Below are positions 34,132 through 45,737 of a stretch of DNA of 64,000 nucleotides, one piece after another. Source of the DNA: Phytophthora sp. 'mugwort' (taxonomy: Eukaryota > Oomycota > Peronosporomycetes > Peronosporales > Peronosporaceae). The stretch covers positions 3,038,001 through 3,102,000 of the forward strand of contig JAUCEF010000001.1 of NCBI GenBank assembly GCA_033558025.1, written 5' to 3'. The position numbers and the translations under genes are program-made. The notes beneath the pieces were generated by a model. That model saw nothing but the letters and a program-made list of their open reading frames with translations, made no database searches and was not told the origin of the DNA. Positions within the stretch are counted from its first letter, which is position 1, and every line of letters starts with the position of its first letter.

Positions 34132-35417
34132 TCCCTGCGAGATCTCAAGCCTACGATTGACAAGGAATTGCAGCTCGGTACAACGCACAGGGCCGATACC
34201 TTTGCGGTTGGGTAGCTATCGATGATGCATTCTTTGGTATTGCTTCGTCGTCACTTCGTCTTGAAGATGTGATGAGGAATTTAGTGGAGATTGCTGCCTA
34301 CGGGTTGGTGGATACCGGACTTCCACCGTATGAAACGTGTATTGACAAACAAATTTCCTAAATGACGGCCAGTTATTGTGTTGGAGCCATGCTATAAACT
34401 GCGGATGGGTGGGTCCGAAGGGATTAGAGTTGAAGAGACAGAAGAAATTATTCCATGGCTGGATGTACCAACCGATTTGAGTTGGAAGAATCTTGGCAAT
34501 GTTTTTTCAGTGAATTGATCTCCCAAAATGAAGATCAGGGGCGTTGGCATGTTATCAACGTGCGATAAATCTGTCGAGTCGGAGATTCAGACGCTCGTGA
34601 TGCTGTTCACTAACATCGCAACTTGTCGCTTCAAAATGGACGACTATGCAGCTTATATCCAGTTTGCAGGTGCTGCTGTGCATCTCGATTCGACCTAGTT
34701 CAAAGCTCTGTACCGCCTCGTCTCAGCTCTTGCTGAACATGAAGTCGATAATATTATCATGAAGGATACAGTAAAATGCTGGCAACACGTTTAATCACGC
34801 ATGTACACCGTATAACACCAAGTTTGTCGTTTAAATAAGTACACTTCTGGAAAATACGCTGAAACGCGACTTCAGCCCCTGCAACAGCGTCCTATAATCC
34901 AATGTTTACTCATACGCAGAATGGTGCGTGGAGTTAGTTTCTCCTGGATTCTTAAAACTCGATGGGGATTTATCTGGAGACACGAAGACTGCGGATGAAT
35001 GGCGAAAAGAAGGATCTGTTTCGTTTGCCAAAGGTAATTTTGAATCTGCTGAAGAAAAGTATCGAATGGGGGTGGCTGCAATGTTGCCATGCTGTGAGTA
35101 TTTATCGGTAATGTTGAATAACATTGCCGCTGTTCACTTGATGCTGTCTCGAGAGTGTAACACTGTTGTTGATGTTGGCAAATTAGCTGCCGATTCGGAC
35201 GAAGTTCCAAGTATCGAGGCGGCACTTCTAAATTGCACTAATTATTGACCTGCTTAACTGCAAGGCGTGGCTTTGTCGGGTCTATTGCTTGCATAAAATA
35301 GGATTTACTCAGGAGAAATGTGTCCAAGATTTGCAAGCAATACGTCGAAGTGTCGTCTCGAATTCAATGGAGACAACAGAGAGGTCCGACCAACTGGAGG
35401 GGTTAAAGCGCAGTCTA
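34132..35417 (+). pseudogene. Decayed TPR-type gene, unit 2
   Basis: Same remnant as in unit 1. It has one extra base (aattatt at about 35243) that breaks the frame still open in unit 1, and an A at 34128 where the other units have G. Confidence 0.6.
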
Positions 35418-36582
35418 AGTAGTATATACTGGCACATTACGCCGGCAGTTTTTTTTCTTAGCAGTTTTTTTACTGTATAAGGAAAATAGATTTAATCGTT
35501 TCTAAAGCTCATTGGGTGTTTCTAACTGTTTCTAACCAGATAGCCAATCGATAGTAAGGGACCATGTATCACAAATTGATTGTTCTGAGAATGGTTAGTC
35601 TTTATTACAGTTTCTGCAACCTATGTGACCACACCATTGTTCCCACTTAAGTACGGTTGCAACCCCCTCCCCACCTTTCTGTTTCATTCGAGAATCGTGT
35701 GGATCCTTTCTAAGCAGAGCCTTTGCCAGACGGATTAGAAATCTTAGCTTGCTGCTTGGAAGCAACAGGCTTGACAGGCACTTTCGCACCGCTGACAAAC
35801 AGAGTCTTGGTCAATGATTGAGGCTGACGTGGAAGCCGAGAAAAAAAAGAGCACGCGTAAGTGCCCGGGCTCAAAAGGAAATGAGCCGGCTGCGAAAAAA
35901 AAAGACCACAGCCAAGTCGATGTAATTCGACTTGAAGAGTGAACGGAGGCGACTTCCTTTCACTCGCCCTGGATGGCCGGGAAACCGAACCTAAGTGGGG
36001 GAGGATGTAACGAGATTACATGAAGAGTGCCAAGTCACTCTTCAGAGCAGGTGTACCCAAGTACACTAAGTGATGTAGCCAACATCACTATGACGTCAAC
36101 GATAATGACGTCATGGATAGGTACCACGGATATGGTACAAAGCCCTCAGAGCCACTCAATTGGATAACATCTAGGTACTTTATAATAGTTAGTATATAGA
36201 CGCATTAAAAGGGGTCACCTATATAAATATATTCAGTCTTAAATCTCCCTATAAATGGCAACAGTCCTCCAGACCAGGGACTAGTGAACTGCCGTTCACT
36301 GAGAGTTTGTATATTCTCCGGAAGCTCCGCTTCCGGTGCGCAAGGTGTTATGTGCCCCGTCACATTGTCACTTAGGCGTATCTATATACATAGCCCCTTA
36401 TTATTTGAGAAAAATCAATTAACTAGGGAGGTGCATCTACTGTATGTCTGAAGTAGCTTAGAACCCTTCTCAGACCTATCTAATATGTGTTAGATGGCTC
36501 CTAACGCTCTAATGTTATCGATTGGTTGTCTGGTTAGGAACACCAGCTGGGCACTAGAAACGCTTAAACCTTTTCTCCTTGT
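35418..36582. mobile_element. Internally deleted Polinton with nested Gypsy end, unit 2
   Basis: Same arrangement as unit 1. The inverted terminus is again truncated at ctccttgt, and the next unit starts at once. Confidence 0.75.
36006..36364 (+). repeat. Gypsy-type LTR, 359 bp, unit 2
   Basis: Same length and ends as the unit-1 LTR, and also preceded by the polypurine tract. Confidence 0.82.
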
Positions 36583-37172
36583 GCCCACATAGCCAGTTAG
36601 CAATGCAGCAAATTTGCTCGAGCCAAGCGACGATCCACACTCCGCACCGAACTCTTTTCGCCTCCCAGCGTCCTGTAGCAGCAGTGTCGATGCTGGTACC
36701 GGTATGGCGGCCACGACGGACTCACCACTGGCAGCTGCCGGCTCCGACTCTCGGGATTCGGGTTGGCCCGGTTTTGGCATTCTGTGGACAAAGGTACCCC
36801 AAAATATAAATTTAGCCTTTAATGGATCCAAATCTCCCGAGTTGCCCAATTTTGTGACCGTTCAAACTTGTACACTCCGCGACGGTTAGATCGGACACCT
36901 ACAAAAGTGGGTGTAACGTTGTCAATTTTACGAGTTGCGAGGTTATAAATATGTGCGAGATCAGGGGAAAGCAGTGCTTGTGTTAACACTCGCAAGTCCG
37001 CTACCTGTAGCATAGCTCAGATACAATATTCCTGTTTAGGACCCGCGACAAATTAAATCGGACAATCCACCCATACAAACCTCAAGTATATTAGAATGAT
37101 GGTGGTCACAATTGGCTGGTTGCCAATGGCTAAGACTGCAGAAGCGTACGACCCGTGAGCTCATTTGAGAAG

Positions 37173-38146
37173 ATGGCCAAGACCAAGAAGCCCCGCCCGA
37201 CTGAACGAGAGAAGGGAAAGATCGAAAGCCTTCATGAGGCGGGCATGAGCAAGCGCGCAGTGGCCCGTGCGGTAAAGCGCAGCGTTGACACTGTGTGCCG
37301 TGTCGTCGCTCCAGCTCCGCCGGCCAAAAACCGCAAAAAGACCAAGCCGCACAAACTTCCAGAACCGCCTCCCTCGCTCACCGACCGCACAACACGGCAG
37401 CTCTTCCGTACCGCAGCACGCGGAGGGGTGTCCGCGTCCAAGCTCAAAGTAGAGATGCAGCTGAACGTGCATGTGCGAACCATCCAGCGCATCCTTTCAA
37501 GGGTGGACTGGTTGGTCTATACAAAGATGGAAAACACGCTCCCGTTCAAGCCAGAGGACCTGGTCATCCGCGCGTCGTGGGCGAGGGAGAAGCTTTTGCT
37601 GAAAGACGCCGGGCCATTTTGGGATTCCATTATCTTCTCTGATGAGACCCCTTGGAACGCTTCAATCGGGAGCTGAATGGCGCGTTCAAGAAGCGCACAG
37701 ACCTGCCAACGTTCATCAAGAGGACTCGGGAAATATCGGATGACTATGTGCGTAAGAAGATGCACACGACAATTGGTCACCGCAGGAAAACTCCACGTGG
37801 TCTGCCTAACTTCGAAATACCAGAAGCGATTGATCTGTCTAACGTCGATTTGGTCAACAATGACGATGAATGCGAAGCCGACGGCAACCTTGACGTTAAC
37901 GAAGCCAATGAGTCCGAGTCCAACGAGTCGATCAACACTTCGGACAACGATTCGGAAGATGATGAGACCGGCAATGCCCTTGAATACTTCTCCTTTGACT
38001 TTGAGGGAGACAGTGGCGATAATGAAGCTGACAACCCACGTAATGGTGAGTATTATACTTCGCTCTTACGATAAGAAAATGAGATCTGCCACTTATGCTT
38101 GATTACAGGTGCGTCTGCTGCTCACACTCAAGTGATCAATGTGTAG
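37173..38146 (+). pseudogene. Tc1-MULE chimeric transposase relic, unit 3
   Basis: Same structure as units 1 and 2, with the intron at 38046-38108. No change is seen in the coding parts. Confidence 0.75.
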
Positions 38147-38383
38147 GGCGTCGGCCTTCCGCAGCTTGCACTTTATTCTTGCAAACCAGTTGCCATTTCC
38201 ATCTAACAGAAAGTACATTGATTAGCACCACCCAATCCACTCCTGCCAAGTCTCGGCATGGTCGTGTGTTTGGGTCAGGAAAAACACCAGACCTAGAGTA
38301 CATGTCATGACTGAATACGACCCTAAAAAACGGTAGCCCAGTAGTTTTCCCTATTGACGATGCCAAGCCGAACTCTGAATTGA

Positions 38384-39668
38384 GATCCCTGCGAGATCTC
38401 AAGCCTACGATTGACAAGGAATTGCAGCTCGGTACAACGCACAGGGCCGATACCGCGGTTGGGTAGCTATCGATGATGCATTCTTTGGTATTGCTTCGTC
38501 GTCACTTCGTCTTGAAGATGTGATGAGGAATTTAGTGGAGATTGCTGCCTACGGGTTGGTGGATACCGGACTTCCACCGTATGAAACGTGTATTGACAAA
38601 CAAATTTCCTAAATGACGGCCAGTTATTGTGTTGGAGCCATGCTATAAACTGCGGATGGGTGGGTCCGAAGGGATTAGAGTTGAAGAGACAGAAGAAATT
38701 ATTCCATGGCTGGATGTACCAACCGATTTGAGTTGGAAGAATCTTGGCAATGTTTTTTCAGTGAATTGATCTCCCAAAATGAAGATCAGGGGCGTTGGCA
38801 TGTTATCAACGTGCGATAAATCTGTCGAGTCGGAGATTCAGACGCTCGTGATGCTGTTCACTAACATCGCAACTTGTCGCTTCAAAATGGACGACTATGC
38901 AGCTTATATCCAGTTTGCAGGTGCTGCTGTGCATCTCGATTCGACCTAGTTCAAAGCTCTGTACCGCCTCGTCTCAGCTCTTGCTGAACATGAAGTCGAT
39001 AATATTATCATGAAGGATACAGTAAAATGCTGGCAACACGTTTAATCACGCATGTACACCGTATAACACCAAGTTTGTCGTTTAAATAAGTACACTTCTG
39101 GAAAATACGCTGAAACGCGACTTCAGCCCCTGCAACAGCGTCCTATAATCCAATGTTTACTCATACGCAGAATGGTGCGTGGAGTTAGTTTCTCCTGGAT
39201 TCTTAAAACTCGATGGGGATTTATCTGGAGACACGAAGACTGCGGATGAATGGCGAAAAGAAGGATCTGTTTCGTTTGCCAAAGGTAATTTTGAATCTGC
39301 TGAAGAAAAGTATCGAATGGGGGTGGCTGCAATGTTGCCATGCTGTGAGTATTTATCGGTAATGTTGAATAACATTGCCGCTGTTCACTTGATGCTGTCT
39401 CGAGAGTGTAACACTGTTGTTGATGTTGGCAAATTAGCTGCCGATTCGGACGAAGTTCCAAGTATCGAGGCGGCACTTCTAAATTGCACTAATTATTGAC
39501 CTGCTTAACTGCAAGGCGTGGCTTTGTCGGGTCTATTGCTTGCATAAAATAGGATTTACTCAGGAGAAATGTGTCCAAGATTTGCAAGCAATACGTCGAA
39601 GTGTCGTCTCGAATTCAATGGAGACAACAGAGAGGTCCGACCAACTGGAGGGGTTAAAGCGCAGTCTA
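38384..39668 (+). pseudogene. Decayed TPR-type gene, unit 3
   Basis: Same remnant as unit 2, sharing its 1-bp insertion (about 39494). It also has a 3-bp loss near 38455 (gataccgcgg where other units have gatacctttgcgg). Confidence 0.6.
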
Positions 39669-40882
39669 AGTAGTATATACTGGCACATTACGCCGGCAGT
39701 TTTTTTTCTTAGCAGTTTTTTTACTGTATAAGGAAAATAGATTTAATCGTTTCTAAAGCTCATTGGGTGTTTCTAACTGTTTCTAACCAGATAGCCAATC
39801 GATAGTAAGGGACCATGTATCACAAATTGATTGTTCTGAGAATGGTTAGTCTTTATTACAGTTTCTGCAACCTATGTGACCACACCATTGTTCCCACTTA
39901 AGTACGGTTGCAACCCCCTCCCCACCTTTCTGTTTCATTCGAGAATCGTGTGGATCCTTTCTAAGCAGAGCCTTTGCCAGACGGATTAGAAATCTTAGCT
40001 TGCTGCTTGGAAGCAACAGGCTTGACAGGCACTTTCGCACCGCTGACAAACAGAGTCTTGGTCAATGATTGAGGCTGACGTGGAAGCCGAGAAAAAAAAG
40101 AGCACGCGTAAGTGCCCGGGCTCAAAAGGAAATGAGCCGGCTGCGAAAAAAAAAGACCACAGCCAAGTCGATGTAATTCGACTTGAAGAGTGAACGGAGG
40201 CGACTTCCTTTCACTCGCCCTGGATGGCCGGGAAACCGAACCTAAGTGGGGGAGGATGTAACGAGATTACATGAAGAGTGCCAAGTCACTCTTCAGAGCA
40301 GGTGTACCCAAGTACACTAAGTGATGTAGCCAACATCACTATGACGTCAACGATAATGACGTCATGGATAGGTACCACGGATATGGTACAAAGCCCTCAG
40401 AGCCACTCAATTGGATAACATCTAGGTACTTTATAATAGTTAGTATATAGACGCATTAAAAGGGGTCACCTATATAAATATATTCAGTCTTAAATCTCCC
40501 TATAAATGGCAACAGTCCTCCAGACCAGGGACTAGTGAACTGCCGTTCACTGAGAGTTTGTATATTCTCCGGAAGCTCCGCTTCCGGTGCGCAAGGTGTT
40601 ATGTGCCCCGTCACATTGTCACTTAGGCGTATCTATATACATAGCCCCTTATTATTTGAGAAAAATCAATTAACTAGGGAGGTGCATCTACTGTATGTCT
40701 GAAGTAGCTTAGAACCCTTCTCAGACCTATCTAATATGTGTTAGATGGCTCCTAACGCTCTAATGTTATCGATTGGTTGTCTGGTTAGGAACACCAGCTG
40801 GGCACTAGAAACGCTTAAACCTTTTCTCCTTGTAAAATAATGTTAAGAAAAAAACTGCTGGCCTAATGTGCTAAATATCACT
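39669..40882. mobile_element. Internally deleted Polinton with both termini, unit 3
   Basis: This is the only copy with a complete right terminus. The reverse complement from 40882 starts AGTGATATTTAGCACATTA and aligns with the left terminus at 39669 and with the long element's terminus at 41222 over about 140 bp. It has 49 bp beyond the point where units 1 and 2 are cut (40833). No 6-bp target duplication is visible (left flank agtcta, right flank catctt). Confidence 0.75.
40257..40615 (+). repeat. Gypsy-type LTR, 359 bp, unit 3
   Basis: Same length and ends as the other two. Comparison with the 41222 terminus shows the Gypsy end joins the Polinton just in front of where the first Polinton gene starts. 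Confidence 0.82.
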
Positions 40883-41221
40883 CATCTTGTAGAGCGTCCT
40901 AAACTTGGTTAGGAAGGCCTTGAAGTGGAAAATGTCCTTGGAGCCGCGCTGAATGCGACGCTCGTAGTACGAGGCCCACTACACCAGCTCGTGCTTGAGG
41001 TCGTTGTCCAAGCGGCTCATGAGCTCTCGACACGGCACCTTGAGGATCACCTCGGACGTGACGTAGCTGGAAATGATCTCGTAGATCATCTCACCCGCCT
41101 TCAGCAAACTGCACGGACCAGCAATTATAAGGAGCAAATAATCAGAAGCATACCGTCAACAAACGAGCAGTGCAAGCGCTACGTACCCAGCAGGCGATTG
41201 CTCCTGCTGCATCACTGGACA
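40883..41221 (-). pseudogene. 3' fragment of a replication factor C small-subunit gene
   Basis: On the minus strand an exon end (QQEQSPAG) is followed by a GTACGT...CAG intron. The last exon reads LLKAGEMIYEIISSY, EVILKVPCRELMSRLDNDLK, WASYYERRIQRGSKDIFHF and KAFLTKFRTLYKM. This is the C-terminal collar domain of RFC3/RFC5-type clamp-loader subunits (ELKHE, IFHLEAF, KFMSIYK in homologues). A TAG stands after HELV. The 5' part of the gene is absent; Polinton termini lie on both sides. Confidence 0.8.
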
Positions 41222-41480
41222 GTAGAATATTCTGGCATATTACGACGGCGGTTTATTCTTAGCATTATTTGACAAGGAGAATAGGTTTAATCGTTTCTAA
41301 TGCTCAGCTGGTGTTTCTAACCAGACAACAATCGATAACCTTAAAGTGTTAGGAGCCATCTAACACATATTAGATAGGTCTGAGAAGGGTTAATGCTCCT
41401 TCAGGTAGATAGCGGCTTGTCCCTTACTTAATATATACTCTTTTAAATAATTAAGGGGCTATGTATATAGATACACTCAA
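41222..41480 (+). repeat. Polinton terminal inverted repeat (left end)
   Basis: It begins with AG, as Polinton ends do, and shares long stretches with the termini of the deleted elements to the left: aggtttaatcgtttctaa, the stretch starting ttaggagccatctaacacat, and aaggggctatgtatatagat. The matched region reaches the start codon of the first gene, so the terminal repeat may be about 180-260 bp. Confidence 0.8.
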
Positions 41481-41488
41481 CTGATAAC

Positions 41489-41799
41489 ATGTCGAGCGAA
41501 CTAACTTTTGGAAAATACAAGGGCATCAATATCGAAGAAGTGTATACTTCTGATCCTGGTTATTGTCGATGAGTATTTAGCCAACCCAGTCTAAATATTA
41601 CCGAAGAAATCAAAATATTCTTACACTCCAAAATTCCTATGATGATAATTCATATATGATGACTTGGGGTAAATTTCGATGGAAGACCCTCAAGCAGATT
41701 AGTCGAATGGATTCGAACTATATCGATTGGCTTCGTAATAGTCCATTCGTTACTGAGAAGTGTCCTAAACTACTTCAAGACATTGAACTAAGCTATTGA
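41489..41799 (+). pseudogene. ExoX-like C-terminal domain (DUF3820-type) small protein
   Basis: It starts MSSELTFGKYKGINIEEVY and continues SDPGYCRW (Trp replaced by TGA at 41570). The LTFGKYKG...DPGY signature is the exodeoxyribonuclease X-like C-terminal domain, found alone in many large DNA viruses. A +1 frameshift follows near 41638. It is the first gene inside the left terminus. Confidence 0.6.
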
Positions 41800-41809
41800 T
41801 TTTGTTTTC

Positions 41810-43524
41810 CTAAGCGGTGGTAAAATCTATTACTTCCCCTGTACGACGATCATATCTTAGCTCCTGCTCGCTAACCACGATCAAGATCATGTTGGTACCT
41901 TGGCAACCCGCATTTACACCCTGGATCTGAATCGATGGGGTATATCACGCTCTGTGAGACGACTCACATCTGCCATGAGGACACGCATTGTTAGCGACCA
42001 AGTCTGATAGTTTAGAAGTCCATTCACCAGCTCAGGAGTTAGATCATCGTTAATCGCTGAGATTTTGGCCACCTCGTTAGTAAAGTGATGGAAGTCATAG
42101 TCATGACTGATATCAAAGGCCTGCTGGGAACCGATACGAACATTAAAGTTGCGGATACTCGAACCAGGGTAAAGAGGCCAAGGAGCTTAATCAAAAGGAC
42201 TCTGAAACTCCAGAACAGCAGTAGAAGCAAAGTTACTAGTCTGCTCGGCGAAAGGAAAGAGAATCACATATTTAGCATTCTTAACAGTAGCTGATAACTG
42301 TAGATCGAAAGCAGCATTGTTTGAGTCGATTGCTTACCAATTCCAGCACGCTGATAAAACAGCTGGACATAACAGTCATTGTATCGAACCTTCTTCACTG
42401 GCTTTGAGATGATCGCTTTGGGGTTCTCAAGATGTACAAATGGGACGTACAAACGAGAAGTGGTGAAAGGCATATAAGTCCCATCAATTGTAGGTTCAAG
42501 GGCATTGACTACAGCAGCCCAAGCAATACTGAACCTGGAAGAAGCAGCAAATACGCCAGCCATAGGATTACCAGTCGATGAAGCAGAGACCATCACCGGA
42601 CAGGTATTCCACTTGCGATAGTAGTGCTGGTGAAAGCCATACCCTTCGAAACGTCGACAGCAATAGTAGAAGTATCCTGCTTGACACGGAAGCGTAGTCG
42701 GTTCTGATGGTTCGCCATGAGGTTTAGCTCCTTGAAGATGGGACGTAGATCCGTCAGCTTGAACTTGAGCATGTAGTTCCATGTCCCCACAATTACATTA
42801 GCCGTAGTCACACCAGATACAAAAGCACCACGTCCGGTTTGGTTTGAGATTGTGGTAGAAGGTGCAGCCGAACCAAGTAAAGGCCACGACGTGGAGAAAT
42901 CAGATCCAGCATTAGGAGGGCTCGACAACAGACGCTTTACAAGACCATCATTACGGTCGAGGCACCACCAGACGGGCCAGTAGTAACAAACGAAGATGAG
43001 AAGGCAGTAGTATTAGTGTAACCATATCCCGTAGTAGATGATGTAGCTGAACTATACAAAGCTGACTGAGCGGCATCCGGATAAAGGAACGACTCAGCTC
43101 CATGCTTCTCAACATACTGACGACTGTAGCTTGTCTGAGCTCGGATATTGTTCCAAAACAGCTTGTAGTCAGCCATACTCACTACGGTCTTCCCGTTGAG
43201 TTCAAGCGACATGCTATCGATTACATTCCAGTTACCGCATTTGAGCGTAGAATAGAAGCGGTTAGCTGGTAGAGTCTGGGCAGTACTACGGTGCTTCACC
43301 GAGACCTTGTACGGTAGCACGATGTAGGCACAGCGAAGACAAGCGAATCCTTCGCTCCCATTCAGCTGGGCAGTAGCATCAATACTAATGACATCATTCT
43401 GATACGATCCCTGATTGAGATCGATTACAAAGGGTACGCGCTTACCGGAATATACCTTGATCTCTGGGTCGCTCTTGAGTGAGCTCTGGTACAAATATTG
43501 GTCGAATAGTTGAGTTCCGCTCAT
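41810..43524 (-). pseudogene. Major capsid protein, double jelly-roll, Polinton-like-virus type
   Basis: The unbroken N-terminal 195 codons (43524-42937) contain VPFVIDLNQGSYQNDVISID, AQLNGSEGFACLRCAYIVLP and SMSLELNGKTV. These are typical of the PLV/Polinton major capsid: 'GVITIDATSQLNGS...LRDAYI'. The rest continues in other frames (42928-42593, 42600-42290, then to 41810). Near the end it has HDYDFHHFTNEV and GVNAGCQGTNMILIVVSEQE, the conserved C-terminal strand region. Full length would be about 570 residues, normal for the family. There are at least three frameshifts. Confidence 0.85.
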
Positions 43525-43570
43525 CGTTGAATCTATATGTTTTTTTAATATACTTTCATCGAAACTAAAT

Positions 43571-43923
43571 ATGATGGCTCATCTAATTAAGCCAATCACA
43601 AGCGATCATGATCTAATTCAACTCGCGGATCGATTAGGTGTCCACCTGGATAACATATTCGAATCGAGTGAAAATACGAATCCACTCCCAAAAAAAGGTA
43701 CGTACTTGGTCTTATTGAGGCCTCCTAACCTTGATGTAGGACATTGGACAGCGGTACATAATGCTGAGTACTTTGATAGGATGGGCGAAGAAGCTCCAAC
43801 GAAATATGGAATTGGAAAGTATAAATAAACAAATAAAAAAATCCCAAACAGTATTAAGGTATTTACGGAGACTATTGCGGCATCTGGATGCATGCTCTGG
43901 ATATATTGCCGACAAAAGCATAA
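43571..43923 (+). pseudogene. Adenovirus-type cysteine protease (PRO)
   Basis: The open part (43571-43828) includes GTYLVLLRPPNLDVGHWTAV with the catalytic His in GHW and a following YFDRMGE. After a stop and a frameshift, the Cys-bearing motif GDYCGIWMHALD appears near 43880. The order His...Cys in a short protein is that of Polinton and adenovirus maturation proteases, which cut virion precursors. It is divergent from the capsid gene, with 46 bp between. Confidence 0.72.
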
Positions 43924-43984
43924 GATGCATCTATTAAATAAATTCAAAGATCTAAATTTAACCATTCTATAAAATAAATCAGTC

Positions 43985-44755
43985 ATGAATATAATCATGA
44001 CGTTCAAAGAGTTAGCAGTGTCATCATCCATCTCTGCTTTTAAGATCAAGAGAGCCTTCAAGCCAGGTACGCTATCCTTGACTAAGGATGAGTTGAGTGG
44101 TTCTGGTGCTACGCTTCATCTTCATCCTGAATCGTATGCTAAAGCTCTTCGAGCTCACAAATCAGGTAAAGGAACTCGATTGGCTATTACCAAAAAGGAA
44201 ATCGGATATCCTTTCAAGCATATGCGAGGTGGGGTCATGCACGGGGGCATATCTGGGGAAGATATGGGGAGGCATCAAAAAGGCATTCATATTTGCTAAA
44301 GACTCTGAAATTCTTAGCGGAGCAGCAGATGCTGCTGTTCCCGCTCTCGCAACTGCACTTGGTGCTCCCCAGGGCGCTATTCCAGCGAGAGCTGCTATCC
44401 GCTCCATGACGGATATCGGGGTTTATGATAGCGATAAGGCAGGAAGACGCCTAACTATGAGTGATGTGAAGAAGGGGCCAAACGTGCTCTCGCTTACACA
44501 AAGCGCAAGGGAATTATTACTGATGCGGTCGATGCCGGAGAGAAGTTTCTGCTTTCCAAGGCTACCAAACCTGAACATGGGGACCTCATCAAATTTCTTC
44601 GAGGTGAGGTCCGCCGTCGATACGGAGTATGTGTTGGCAAACCGAAGACAAAGGCTATGAGATTTGCAAACGGTTCTCAGGAAGCTCGCGATCATATGGC
44701 TAAGCTCCGTGCCATGAAGAAGAAGCCTATACAAGCGGGGAGTTTTAGATTGTAA
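43985..44755 (+). pseudogene. Basic small virion protein (adenovirus pVI/pX-like position)
   Basis: The first frame (43985-44299) reads MNIIMTFKELAVSSS with repeated charged helices. A frameshift near 44235 leads to a GKIWGGIKKAFIFAKDSE amphipathic segment and an Ala-rich helix (GAADAAVPALATALG). A second shift near 44490 leads to a Lys/Arg-rich tail ending AGSFRL. A basic protein with a membrane-active-looking helix next to protease and penton suggests a minor virion protein. No firm family match. Confidence 0.45.
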
Positions 44756-44940
44756 CTCCGCCTAATTACGCTAAAAAAAGGACACAAGCAACGGCTTTAT
44801 TTTTTGGTCAAAACAAAAGCATGATCGAGACAGAAATATCTCGAAACTTAACCTTCTGATCAGTCTGGTTGTAAATGTGTATCGTCGTACGAGCACCGTC
44901 GTGACGGTCATCCAAGCATATTGACTCGGCTTGTAGCTAA

Positions 44941-45688
44941 TTAGCAGTCAACCGATGCATCACCTCGATCGAATGCACTCAAAACATCGCCATTCGCAAC
45001 GTATTCATTCTTAATTAGATCGCATCGTACGATGTATGAACTCGTAGGGTGGATCTGAGGGATCGTATTCGAAAGTTGAGCGCTTGCAAACGTTGCAGGG
45101 GAAGATGGATATGTCCCAACAGTCAATCCAACAACCTTTTCAGACTCAGCATTATCGATGATCAGGCGCGGAACGCGCGTAGTAGTAGGCAAACCAGAAC
45201 CACCAGAGCTATATAGACAAGTAGCAGATCTAGTCCATGTACCTCCAACGGTAGGCAGAGTCGTTGGGGGTAGCGCTGAAATCAAACTGAGCAGCATAAT
45301 ATACGCTATTTCCCGATAATTGGATATAGAACACGTTGTTTCCAGATGGACAATGAGATAGGCACCAGCACTGACGAGAACAGTCTGAATGCTTCGATTG
45401 ATATCCGCATACGTATAATACCGTCCGAGAGACTGATACTCACAATGGATGTTGTAATGTTGTAGCATCTGCTGGGACTTCGATTTTAAGAGTATTACTC
45501 CAGAACTATGTTGCATCGATATTATATTCGGAAGTGTACATGCTGACTGATTGAACGGCGCAAACAACATCGCGAAAATCTGCAGCAGAACCAGGGAAAC
45601 TGTATCGCCAAGTTGAATTGTACCCATCTTGAACGAGGTTCGTAGAATCGAGCTTGATAAAACTCGCACACATTGATTGTATATTCAT
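44941..45688 (-). pseudogene. Penton / minor capsid protein (single jelly-roll type)
   Basis: The N-terminal frame (45688-45506) reads SFIKLDSTNLVQDGYN and WRYSFPGSAADFRDV. It continues in the frame 45540-44941 with alternating beta strands and a C-terminal IPQIHPTSSYIVRCDLIKNEY. That C-terminal phrase is characteristic of the penton protein of Polintons, PLVs and virophages. There is one frameshift near 45520. It forms the capsid vertices with the major capsid encoded 1.4 kb away. Confidence 0.7.
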
Positions 45689-45737
45689 AAATCATATTTA
45701 AGCGATAATCCAATAAATATAATAACTTTATATAGCT

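Larger units (their letters stand above)
28079..40833. repeat. Direct tandem triplication of a 4.25-kb unit
   Basis: Units are 28079-32329 (4,251 bp), 32330-36582 (4,253 bp) and 36583-40833 (4,251 bp), nearly identical. Both internal junctions read ctccttgt|gcccacat. Outside the array the left neighbour is ...ccgtcttt and the right neighbour is aaaataatg..., which continues a Polinton terminus. Only 1 bp of homology (t) is shared at the breakpoints. Units 2 and 3 share a 1-bp insertion near 35243/39494 and an extra G near 32712/36965 that unit 1 lacks. Unit 3 alone has a CC-for-A change near 38349 and a small deletion near 38455. Each unit begins with about 560 bp of unrecognised sequence whose minus strand has an open frame (MGNSGDLDPLK...). 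Confidence 0.95.

Noticed and set aside
28079..40833. CRISPR array or satellite
   Set aside because: Units are 4.25 kb and composed of known gene and transposon parts; there is no short direct repeat with spacers.
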